Shown piece after piece: positions 1 through 6,111 of a stretch of DNA of 11,776 nucleotides. The position numbers and the translations under genes were made by a program. This DNA comes from an uncultured Oscillospiraceae bacterium (GTDB lineage Bacteria; Bacillota; Clostridia; Oscillospirales; Oscillospiraceae), in NCBI GenBank assembly GCA_900754515.1, contig CAAEDD010000178.1:1-11776 (forward strand), written 5' to 3'. Below the pieces are notes generated by a model. It searched no databases. It worked only from the letters and a program-made list of their open reading frames with translations, and was not told where the DNA came from. Position 1 is the first letter of the stretch; the number at the start of each line of letters is the position of its first letter.

Positions 1-103
1 CCTATGGGCAAAATGCTTGGCGGGAAAGCGCAGTCGAAAAAGTCGCAAGGGGACTTTTTTGACAAGCCGGAGGGACACCCCGCAATAAAGCGGGGGGTCC
101 CTT
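1..103. repeat. Structured intergenic repeat, copy 1 (cut by window edge)
   Basis: This stretch matches 245-347 almost base for base at a constant offset of 244. It ends in a strong hairpin: 72-83 pairs with 90-101 around the loop AATAAA, with one A-G mismatch (77 and 96). Copy 2 has an A-T pair at the same position, so the two copies differ but the helix is kept. The left end is lost at the window edge, and copy 2 suggests the full unit starts about 45 nt further upstream. Open frames cross the repeat, but none has a ribosome binding site, so I read it as non-coding. The last hairpin could also act as a terminator. Confidence 0.8.
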
Positions 104-199
104 TAGACTGTCTAAAAGATAGTTTCAGCAAAAAATAATAGAGCAGCGGGGGAGCACGAGGGGGGAAGGCCCGCCTCGTAATAAAATAACCCGCCACAG

Positions 200-347
200 A
201 AAAGCCTTGGTTTTCAAGGCTTTTCGAAGCGTAGCAGCATTTTGCCTATGGGCAAAATGCTTGGCGGGAAAGCGCAGTCGAAAAAGTCGCAACGGGACTT
301 TTTTGACAAGCTGGAGGGACACCCCACAATAAAGCGGGGTGTCCCTT
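200..347. repeat. Structured intergenic repeat, copy 2 (four hairpins)
   Basis: This is the fuller copy of the repeat at 1-103; the part shared with copy 1 is 245-347. Four hairpins can be read in a row: AAAGCCTTGG with TTTTCAAGGCTTT near 201-223; a perfect 10-bp stem 237-246 with 251-260 and loop TATG; a 12-bp stem 277-288 with 296-307 (one mismatch); and a 10-bp GC-rich stem 316-325 with 336-345. Between the copies (104-199) I see no gene. The design resembles the dispersed hairpin repeats common between genes in gut Clostridia, but I cannot assign a named family. Confidence 0.8.
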
Positions 348-379
348 GATTATGTTCCCAGGGGGAAAATAGCATTTAA

Positions 380-406
380 AAAGCTCATCTTGCGCTATAG
401 AGCTTT
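380..406 (-). terminator. Possible terminator of the HxlR gene
   Basis: A 7-bp stem (380-386 with 400-406) and a 13-nt loop lie about 30 nt past the stop of the HxlR gene. On the minus strand the right arm runs into a short T-tract (GAGCTTTTTAAAT). The stem is AT-rich and the T-tract short, so this is a weak candidate. The GC-rich repeat hairpin at 316-345 may serve as the real terminator. Confidence 0.35.
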
Positions 407-437
407 GATCTCGTAAAAGGAACAGATTCTTGAGCTT

Positions 438-764
438 TCATTTTTGAGAATTTTTATAGGCGATACCCCAGGCTTCCATGCTTTGAATAATGGGACGCAT
501 GGACATCCCCAAATCACTGAGAGAATACTCTACCCTAATAGGCGTTTCCGAATGCACAGTTCGTACCACCAGACCATCGGTTTCCATGGAACGTAAGGTA
601 TCTGTGAGGACTTTTTGACTGATACCTTGCAGACTGCGTTTTAGCTCATTGAAACGCCAGGGCCTGTGCAACAGATTCCGAAGTATCAGCAGTTTCCATT
701 TGCTCCCGATGAGCTGTACCGTCGTGGCAACAGGGCACTCAGGCATCTCCGCTTTAGTTAACAT
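438..764 (-). CDS. HxlR-family winged-helix transcriptional regulator
   Basis: The 108-residue product has the full HxlR pattern: a Cys-Pro near the N-terminus (Cys10), IGSKWKLLILRNL at 19-31, a DNA-recognition region with RFNELKR and GISQKVLTDTLRSM (37-60), the wing with DGLVVRT and VEYSLSDLG (63-86), and a C-terminal helix ending in EAWG. HxlR proteins bind DNA as dimers. Several (for example YodB and HypR of Bacillus subtilis) sense quinones, diamide or hypochlorite through the conserved Cys, which is kept here. The ATG at 764 is preceded by GGAAG at a workable distance; an internal ATG at codon 7 is less likely. The gene is divergent from an antiporter and ferredoxin-nitroreductase operon, which is the classical target type for this family. 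I infer that it controls that operon; the signal is unknown. Confidence 0.93.
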   Translation of the reverse strand: MLTKAEMPECPVATTVQLIGSKWKLLILRNLLHRPWRFNELKRSLQGISQKVLTDTLRSMETDGLVVRTVHSETPIRVEYSLSDLGMSMRPIIQSMEAWGIAYKNSQK

Positions 765-793
765 TCCATCACTTCCATAACAAGAATGCTTAT

Positions 794-822
794 ATTATAG
801 CGGTTTGAAGGCATGGGGGCAA
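794..822 (-). promoter_or_regulatory. Predicted promoter of the HxlR gene
   Basis: Read on the minus strand, TTGCCC (817-822) and a perfect TATAAT (794-799) are separated by exactly 17 bp. The expected transcription start near 787 gives a leader of about 23 nt before the ATG at 764. Confidence 0.6.
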
Positions 823-844
823 GCAGTCACATTTTTGTAACCAG

Positions 845-863
845 GTAAGAAAAAAGTGCTTAC
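845..863. promoter_or_regulatory. Inverted repeat GTAAG-N9-CTTAC, candidate HxlR operator
   Basis: Two perfect 5-bp arms (845-849 and 859-863) are separated by 9 bp. The site lies between the two divergent promoters and abuts the -35 box predicted for the antiporter operon. HxlR-type regulators bind short dyads in divergent promoters of this kind. The link to this regulator is inferred from position only; the arms are short. Confidence 0.35.
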
Positions 864-892
864 TTGTTTTTGAGAACCGCTCTACTTAAAAT
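864..892 (+). promoter_or_regulatory. Predicted promoter of the antiporter-nitroreductase operon
   Basis: TTGTTT (864-869) and TAAAAT (887-892) are separated by 17 bp. Transcription would begin near 899, 28 nt before the ATG at 927. This makes the in-frame TTG at 864 unlikely to be a start codon, because it lies inside the -35 box. Confidence 0.5.
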
Positions 893-926
893 CATATCAA
901 TATTAAAACGAATCAGGAGCAACTCT

Positions 927-1868
927 ATGGAATATGGTATTTTTTCGATTCTTCCAATTTTAATCACATTAGTCATAGTATTCGTCGGGAAAAATGTCTT
1001 CCTGGCAATACTATCCGGAATCTTCAGCGCAGCTATACTGATCGGATTTTTTACAGGGGATTATCTCACTGGGATGGAGTCCATTGCCATGGTATTCAGC
1101 GATTCAGGTACCGCCATGACCACTTTCTTTGTGCTGATGACCGGGGCCATAATGTGCGTGGTAAGCCGTTCCGGCGGTGTGGAGGGTCTGGTACTTTACT
1201 GTACGGAAAAAAGAAAATTGATCAGTTCTCCTGTTGCCGCTCAATTGATCTCCTTTGTATTGGGACTGCTCTTGTTCGTGGACGGTACCAGCTCTATTGC
1301 TGTGACCGCTATGGTTGGAAAGCCTTTCTTCAAAAAGTTCGGTGTCTCAAACGAGAAGCTGGCTCTGATATCCAACTCCACCGGCGCGGCTGTGGCGTGG
1401 CTCATACCCTTTGGAAGCGCCTGCGCGGTACTTACAGCTTTCTTTCGCCCTGTTGCCCAACAACTGGGCATACAGGAGGACCCCTTTTCCGTGGTCATGT
1501 CCTCCACAATTTTTCAGTTTTACACCCTTGCCTTGCTGCCCCTTGTGTTTTTATCCATTGTCTTTGGGCTTGACCTGGGAGGTATGGGGAAAGCTTGCCG
1601 GCAGGGGGGAACTGCAGCAGTACTGGTACCTGTTCTTACACCTATTATGGTGCCCGTGGGAATTCCTGCACAATTTGTGCTGGGGGTGATTATTTCCGGC
1701 GCCGTGTTTGGAGATCAAAATTCCCCCATCTCCGACAGCGTAATTCTCACGTCCAGTATGACCGGGGTGAAGATTATGGACCATGTAAAAACACAAATGC
1801 CGTATACTCTGGTTGCCTGGGCCATAGCACTGGCAGGATATATCATCTTAGGCGCTGCCTGCTTATAA
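927..1868 (+). CDS. NhaC-like Na+/H+ antiporter family membrane protein, short form
   Basis: A 313-residue integral membrane protein with about eight hydrophobic segments. The C-terminal signature FGDQNSPISDS (261-271), followed by DHVKTQMPY (285-293), is typical of the NhaC-type Na_H_antiporter family, as are the N-terminal segment FSILPILITLVIVFVGKN and the SRSGG turn (80-84). Family members exchange Na+ or organic substrates for protons across the cytoplasmic membrane; the substrate here cannot be told. I start it at the ATG at 927, which has AGGAG seven bases upstream. The open frame extends back to a TTG at 864, but no ribosome binding site supports that. The protein is clearly shorter than the roughly 450-520 residues usual for the family. 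The gap seems to fall around residues 218-228, where several membrane helices are expected. It precedes the ferredoxin-nitroreductase gene by 22 nt, so the two are probably co-transcribed. Function may be altered or lost. Confidence 0.75.
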   Translation: MEYGIFSILPILITLVIVFVGKNVFLAILSGIFSAAILIGFFTGDYLTGMESIAMVFSDSGTAMTTFFVLMTGAIMCVVSRSGGVEGLVLYCTEKRKLISSPVAAQLISFVLGLLLFVDGTSSIAVTAMVGKPFFKKFGVSNEKLALISNSTGAAVAWLIPFGSACAVLTAFFRPVAQQLGIQEDPFSVVMSSTIFQFYTLALLPLVFLSIVFGLDLGGMGKACRQGGTAAVLVPVLTPIMVPVGIPAQFVLGVIISGAVFGDQNSPISDSVILTSSMTGVKIMDHVKTQMPYTLVAWAIALAGYIILGAACL

Positions 1869-1890
1869 AATCTGAAAGGAATAAGAAACC

Positions 1891-2763
1891 ATGAAGAACA
1901 AAATACTGGATAAGAAACTCGTCATTGACCGGGAGAAATGCACACACTGCGGCCGGTGCCGGGAGATCTGCTGGAATGGTATGCTGAAGATGGATGGGGA
2001 TGGGTACCCATATATGGACTTTACTGACCTCTCTGACGAATGGCACATGTGTTGGGAATGCCAGCGATGCCTGGCGGGATGCCCCACGGGAGCACTGTCG
2101 ATCTGCGGAAAAAAGCCGGAGGATAGCCTGAGCCGGGCCTTAATTCCCAGTCCGATACAGATAGATGCATTGCTCACCAATCGCAGAAGCTGCCGCAGCT
2201 TCAAGCAGGAAAATGTGGATCAGGAGTTGATCCGGCATATCCTTCATATTTGCGGCAATTCTCCCACGGGGAGCTGCAACCAAGTTTATGAGTTCACTGT
2301 GATTGACAATATCCAGACCATGAAGGAATTTACCACACTTTTGCGGGATGAAATGTACCAACAGGCTGCCAAGGGAATCTATCCGCCTAGGTTTACCAAA
2401 GAAGATCTGGAAGTATTCAGAACCTACTACGACCGGGGAGAAGAGTTCTGCTTTCGTGGAGCACCCCATCTTCTGGCAGTGCACGCCCCTACCAACAGGG
2501 GTGAATGGGTATTTGATACCACTATCGCCCTGGCCTATACGGAATTGGCTATGACCTGCAACAACCTGGGCTTTATATATGTGACGACTCCCTGGGCAGC
2601 ACTGCAGGTGTGCCCGAAGAGCAGGGCCTTTTTGCAGATCCCGGAGGACCACTATATCAGCTGCCTGGCGGGATTTGGAAAGCCGGCGTTTCAATTCTCC
2701 CGGGGTGTACAGAGGTCTGACGCCGTTAAAATACACAGTGTGCCAAGCCCAGCTAAATTGTAA
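1891..2763 (+). CDS. Ferredoxin-nitroreductase fusion protein
   Basis: The 290-residue product joins a 2x[4Fe-4S] ferredoxin domain to an FMN-type nitroreductase domain. The first cluster motif is C17-x2-C20-x2-C23-x3-C27; the second is C54-x2-C57-x2-C60-x3-C64-Pro. The nitroreductase part begins near residue 94 with the typical LLTNRRSCRSF and ends near 265 with GFGKPAF. Such fusions can take electrons straight from reduced ferredoxin to FMN and then to a nitro, quinone or enone compound; the substrate is not known. The ATG at 1891 follows GGAATAAGAAACC, a modest ribosome binding site. It is the second gene of the operon behind the NhaC-like gene and next to an HxlR regulator, which suggests a response to electrophilic or quinone-like compounds. 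I saw no clear terminator in the 77 nt before the convergent gene. Confidence 0.9.
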   Translation: MKNKILDKKLVIDREKCTHCGRCREICWNGMLKMDGDGYPYMDFTDLSDEWHMCWECQRCLAGCPTGALSICGKKPEDSLSRALIPSPIQIDALLTNRRSCRSFKQENVDQELIRHILHICGNSPTGSCNQVYEFTVIDNIQTMKEFTTLLRDEMYQQAAKGIYPPRFTKEDLEVFRTYYDRGEEFCFRGAPHLLAVHAPTNRGEWVFDTTIALAYTELAMTCNNLGFIYVTTPWAALQVCPKSRAFLQIPEDHYISCLAGFGKPAFQFSRGVQRSDAVKIHSVPSPAKL

Positions 2764-2840
2764 TAGCCGGGGCATTAAATAAAATTATTGTATTTGATTT
2801 GCAGAAAAATTGTTGATCCGGGACGTAACTGACCGTGCTG

Positions 2841-3185
2841 TCAGTAAGCTGCAATTTCTTTTATGTTGTACTCATTTCCCGTTTCCAACCAGGTGTGTTC
2901 GCTGCCGCAATAGGGACAGATCTTACCGTACTTCACGGTTTCATAGGTCTTGCCGCATCCTTCGCAGTATGTTACGGCGGGAATTGGCTCTATGACAAGT
3001 TCTGCCTCCTGTAAGTATTTTTCCTTTTTCACAGCCCACTGCCAGAAGTTCTTGATATACTCCGGCAAAATGCCGCTCACTTCACCTACCTGCAAGGTCA
3101 CGGAGGCCACCTTGCTGAGCCGGTTTTCCTCGCAGACCTGATTAACCGTACGGATGACGTACATAACGGTTCCCATCTCGTGCAT
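2841..3185 (-). CDS. HypA-like nickel/zinc metallochaperone family protein (orphan)
   Basis: The 114-residue protein begins MHE, the HypA N-terminus whose His2 binds nickel in characterised HypA proteins. It has the four zinc cysteines in two CxxC pairs (C74/C77 and C90/C93), each followed by Gly, and a typical LQVGEVSGILPE core (31-42). HypA normally delivers nickel to [NiFe]-hydrogenase with HypB. No hydrogenase or other hyp gene lies in this window. Its ATG lies 2 nt after the stop of the 912-residue oxidoreductase, and its ribosome binding site (AAGGAAG) is inside the last codons of that gene, so translation is probably coupled. That arrangement suggests it serves this oxidoreductase or shares a pathway with it, or that it is a repurposed zinc-ribbon protein. 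The family call is firm; the role is open. Confidence 0.85.
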   Translation of the reverse strand: MHEMGTVMYVIRTVNQVCEENRLSKVASVTLQVGEVSGILPEYIKNFWQWAVKKEKYLQEAELVIEPIPAVTYCEGCGKTYETVKYGKICPYCGSEHTWLETGNEYNIKEIAAY

Positions 3186-3187
3186 GA

Positions 3188-5926
3188 TTACGCTTCCTTT
3201 TTGCCCACAAGGCGCTTGACAGTCAGCGTTGCCGCCCGCTTTATGCCATGCTTGATCATGGCCTGCTTGGAGTAATCTCCATTAATATAATGGGCAAACT
3301 CCGGGTGGGTGCGGTAGAGGTGTATGGCGTCGAACTTGCATCTGGTAGTACAGATTCCGCAGCCTATGCACTTCTTTTCATCCACTACCGTAGCACCGCA
3401 GCTGAGGCAACGGGAGGCTTCCAGCCTGACCTGCTCTTCAGTGAGGCCCACACGGTTATCATGCATGGTGCGGGTCTTGCTCTCGTCGTTGGCGTTAAAC
3501 TGCCTGGCGGGCACCTTTAGCTTTTCAGCAGGGACAACGGCCCGGCTCTTGTCCAGCTCTTTAAACTGTCTCAGGTTTCTGGACAGGGTCAGGCTGTGGC
3601 CGGGGTGGACATAGCGGTGGATGCTGGTGGCGCCTTCACGGCCGTTGGCAATGGCGTCAATTGTATACTTGGGGCCGTAGGCGATGTCGCCACCGGCAAA
3701 AATGTCGCTGTCGGCAGTCTGCCAGGTAATATCTGAGGACTTTATAAAGCGTCCGTTGAAGGTCTCCACCTTGGTGCCCTCCAGGACGCTGCCCATATCC
3801 GCGCACTGGCCGATGGACACGAACACATTGGAGCAGGGGACAACAAGGGTTTCGTTTTCATCGTACTTGGGATTAAAGCGTCCATCAGCATCCCGGACGG
3901 ACAGGCAGCGCATGAACTCCACGCCGGTGACCTTGCCGTTCTCGCCCAGAATACGTTTGGGACCCCAGCAGTTATTGATGAGAACGCCCTCGGCTATGGC
4001 CTCGTTCTTCTCGTCGGGGACGGTGGGCATCTCCTCATCTTTCTCTAGACAGAAGAGTTTCACTGCGCCGCTGCCAAGACGGGTGGCGGCTCTGGCCACG
4101 TCAATTGCCGCATTGCCTCCGCCGATGACTACGGTGTCACCGAATATCTCCTTTGTCTCGCCTTTGTTGACACTGCGCAGGAAATCGATGCCTCCCAGAA
4201 CGCCGTCCAGTTCCTCGCCTTCCACGTTCAGGCGGATAGCCTTTTGAAGACCTATGGCCAGATAAAAGGCCTTGTAGCCCTGTTCCCTGAGCTGAGGAAT
4301 TGTCACATCCTTGCCCACCTCAACGCCGCATCTGAACTCCACGCCCATGGCCTTCAGCACATCTATTTCGGCGTTGACCACGTCCTTTTCCAGACGGAAG
4401 GAGGGGATGCCCTTGGTGAGCATACCGCCGGGGATGGGGTCCTTGTCAAACACGGTCACAGGATAGCTCATCTCCGCCAGAAAATAAGCGCAGCTCATAC
4501 CGGCAGGGCCTGCGCCTATCACGGCTACCTTCTCGGTGAAATCCACGGCATCGCCCTTGTGGCGGCGCTTCTCGGGTATGTAGCGGTTTTCTGCATTCAG
4601 CTCCCGCTGAGCTACGAACTTCTTGATGGCGTCTATGGACACGGGGTCATCCACCATGCCGCGGGTGCAGGCATTTTCACAGCGCTTGTTGCAGATGGAG
4701 CCGCACACCGCCGGGAAGGGATTATCCATCTTTATAAGCTTCAGAGCTTCGTCATAGCGCCCCTCGCCCGCCATTTTCACATAGCCCTGAATGGCGATAT
4801 GAGCCGGGCAGGCGGTCTTGCAGGGAGCGGTGCCGGTATCGTAGCAGTTTTTCTGGTTGTCCTCCCTATAGTTGTAGTTCCAGTTTTTGCGTCCCCAGTC
4901 CAAAGTCTCGTCAGGCAGGGTCACCTTGGGATATTGTACGGGGCCGTCTACAGTGCAGAGCTTCTGGCCCAGCTTGGCTGCACCGCTGGGGCAGACCTCA
5001 ACGCACTTGCCGCAGGCCACGCAGTTTTCCGGCGTAACCCTGGCCCGGAAGGTAGAGGCGGACAGATTGGGGTTGTTGAAGAGCTGGGAGCAGCGCAGAC
5101 CAAAGCAGGAGCCCACGGTGCAGTTGCATATGGCGAATATCTCGTCGGGACCGTCGCCGTTGGTTATCTGGTGCATGTAGCCGTTTTCCTCACAGCGCTT
5201 CAGAGTGGCCACCACTTCATCGTAACTGGCCTTCTTTACTGTGTGGTCGGTCTCCCACAGGTACTGGGCATAGTCGCCTACCAGAATGCACACGTTGTCG
5301 TCCAGCTCGCCGCAGCCTTCGCCTCTTGAGATCATTGCCCGGCGGCACTGACAGGGGGCAATGGCAAACTGATCCGTCTTTTTATACTTTTCAAGCCAAT
5401 AGGAGATGTGCTCAATATCCAGTGCCTGGCTCTCTTTGGGGATGGCGCTCTCCACGGGGATCACGTGAAAACCTAAACCCGCTCCACCGGGAGGCACCAT
5501 ATGGGAAATGGACTCCAGGGGCAGGTAGGACATCTGATAGGAAAATTCTCCCACTTTTTCCGGCATGAGCTTATTCAGTTTGGGGTTATATACCAGGTTT
5601 TCCGCACTGCCCACAACGAACACCGGCAGCACATACTGCTTGTGCCTGTCCTGATTGTGCCAGTTGTATTCTACAATGCCGATTTCCGCCATTTCATCCA
5701 GCAGTTTTTGGACCCGGTTCTCTTCCCATTTCATCTTTTTTGCCAGTTCCTGCACGGTGTAGGGCTTACGCACCTTCATCTTTAGAAGCAGCTCCGCCAT
5801 CTCATCGGTCAAAATGGAATCCAGCATCCAGTACTCCGGCCTGCTCTCATCCATTTTTGTCATACCCAGCTGCACATCCATGCAGTCGGTGATGTGTTTG
5901 CCAACTTTTGCAATGATTTCTCTCAT
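3188..5926 (-). CDS. Multidomain FAD/Fe-S oxidoreductase, GltD/AegA-like
   Basis: A 912-residue soluble protein. Residues 35-95 look like a small winged-helix unit (TVQELAKKMKWEENRVQKLL). Residues 185-285 hold a cysteine-rich part with PCQCRRAM (C192, C194) and C267, C269, C274, C279. A [4Fe-4S] motif follows at C302-C305-C308-C312. Residues 361-765 match the small subunit of glutamate synthase (GltD): cluster cysteines C369, C373, C408, C412, C416 and C420; an FAD loop GAGPAG (471-476); a nucleotide loop GGGNAA (602-607); and FAGGD (743-747). The C-terminus has C840, C843 and a ferredoxin motif C853-C856-C859-C863. Related proteins (GltD, AegA/YgfT, NfnB) move electrons between NAD(P)H, FAD and Fe-S partners. 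Because no glutamate synthase large subunit is adjacent, I do not call it GltD. The ATG has AAGGGG nine bases upstream. It is the first gene of an operon with the HypA-like gene. Physiological partner and substrate are unknown. Confidence 0.85.
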   Translation of the reverse strand: MREIIAKVGKHITDCMDVQLGMTKMDESRPEYWMLDSILTDEMAELLLKMKVRKPYTVQELAKKMKWEENRVQKLLDEMAEIGIVEYNWHNQDRHKQYVLPVFVVGSAENLVYNPKLNKLMPEKVGEFSYQMSYLPLESISHMVPPGGAGLGFHVIPVESAIPKESQALDIEHISYWLEKYKKTDQFAIAPCQCRRAMISRGEGCGELDDNVCILVGDYAQYLWETDHTVKKASYDEVVATLKRCEENGYMHQITNGDGPDEIFAICNCTVGSCFGLRCSQLFNNPNLSASTFRARVTPENCVACGKCVEVCPSGAAKLGQKLCTVDGPVQYPKVTLPDETLDWGRKNWNYNYREDNQKNCYDTGTAPCKTACPAHIAIQGYVKMAGEGRYDEALKLIKMDNPFPAVCGSICNKRCENACTRGMVDDPVSIDAIKKFVAQRELNAENRYIPEKRRHKGDAVDFTEKVAVIGAGPAGMSCAYFLAEMSYPVTVFDKDPIPGGMLTKGIPSFRLEKDVVNAEIDVLKAMGVEFRCGVEVGKDVTIPQLREQGYKAFYLAIGLQKAIRLNVEGEELDGVLGGIDFLRSVNKGETKEIFGDTVVIGGGNAAIDVARAATRLGSGAVKLFCLEKDEEMPTVPDEKNEAIAEGVLINNCWGPKRILGENGKVTGVEFMRCLSVRDADGRFNPKYDENETLVVPCSNVFVSIGQCADMGSVLEGTKVETFNGRFIKSSDITWQTADSDIFAGGDIAYGPKYTIDAIANGREGATSIHRYVHPGHSLTLSRNLRQFKELDKSRAVVPAEKLKVPARQFNANDESKTRTMHDNRVGLTEEQVRLEASRCLSCGATVVDEKKCIGCGICTTRCKFDAIHLYRTHPEFAHYINGDYSKQAMIKHGIKRAATLTVKRLVGKKEA

Positions 5927-5957
5927 TTAGTCTGACCCCTTCTGAATATATAAATTT

Positions 5958-5976
5958 GCTGTGAAGTGTTCACCAG
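5958..5976 (-). promoter_or_regulatory. Candidate operator, copy A (GTGAAGTGTTCAC dyad)
   Basis: The plus strand holds GTGAA-GTG-TTCAC (5961-5973), a perfect 5-bp dyad inside CTGTGAAGTGTTCAC. It lies just downstream of the -10 box predicted for the 912-residue oxidoreductase, covering roughly the start point. The same sequence with one difference occurs in front of the flavodoxin operon (7055-7072), in the same orientation relative to transcription. A repressor bound here would block transcription start. Confidence 0.6.
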
Positions 5977-5981
5977 AACGA

Positions 5982-6010
5982 ATTATAACACCAGTCAATT
6001 GTTTTGGCAA
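5982..6010 (-). promoter_or_regulatory. Predicted promoter of the oxidoreductase/hypA-like operon
   Basis: On the minus strand, TTGCCA (6005-6010) and a perfect TATAAT (5982-5987) are separated by 17 bp. The expected start near 5975 gives a leader of about 50 nt. The -35 box overlaps the left arm of the inverted repeat at 5997-6028. Confidence 0.65.
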
Positions 6011-6028
6011 TAGTTTAACAAAACAATT
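5997..6028. promoter_or_regulatory. Perfect 10-bp inverted repeat in a divergent promoter
   Basis: AATTGTTTTG (5997-6006) and CAAAACAATT (6019-6028) are exact inverse copies with a 12-bp spacer. Short outer arms CCAG (5991-5994) and CTGG (6030-6033) extend the symmetry. The left arm covers part of the oxidoreductase -35 box, and the right arm lies just upstream of the gntR -10 box. Binding here could affect both genes. The regulator is not known; the adjacent GntR protein is one candidate. Confidence 0.55.
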
Positions 6029-6034
6029 CCTGGC

Positions 6035-6040
6035 TATAAT
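6035..6040 (+). promoter_or_regulatory. Predicted -10 box of the gntR-type gene
   Basis: A perfect TATAAT lies 72 nt before the ATG at 6112. The -35 region is poor (GTTTAA at 6013-6018, 16 bp away), which would fit a promoter needing help or kept weak by autoregulation. Confidence 0.4.
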
Positions 6041-6111
6041 AAAGAATTTGAATAGAGGCGCTTGACCTGAAGTTTCGGGAGGACATTAGCCTTGAAATAT
6101 GACAAGGTACT

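Noticed and set aside
125..322. A minus-strand frame of 65 codons across the hairpin repeat
   Set aside because: It has no ribosome binding site and runs through a structured repeat; the same repeat is open in other frames too.
864..926. A longer N-terminus for the NhaC-like protein, starting at TTG 864
   Set aside because: No ribosome binding site precedes it, the extra residues are not like the family, and the region holds the predicted promoter. ATG 927 has a good AGGAG.
2828..2845. Hairpin ACTGAC-CGTGCT-GTCAGT as a terminator between converging genes
   Set aside because: The stem is only 6 bp, overlaps the stop codon of the HypA-like gene and has no T-tract on either strand.
4244..5329. 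A 361-codon open frame on the plus strand
   Set aside because: It lies fully antisense to the clearly recognised 912-residue oxidoreductase, has no family motifs and is rich in residues expected from a reversed GC-rich gene.
3188..5926. Naming the 912-residue protein as glutamate synthase small subunit (gltD)
   Set aside because: It is roughly twice the length of GltD, has extra N- and C-terminal Fe-S domains, and no gltA/gltB large subunit is adjacent.
6061..6085. A third copy of the GTGAAGTGKTCAC operator in the gntR leader (CCTGAAGTTTC)
   Set aside because: Only TGAAGT and TTC match, it needs a 1-nt gap, and it has no dyad symmetry.
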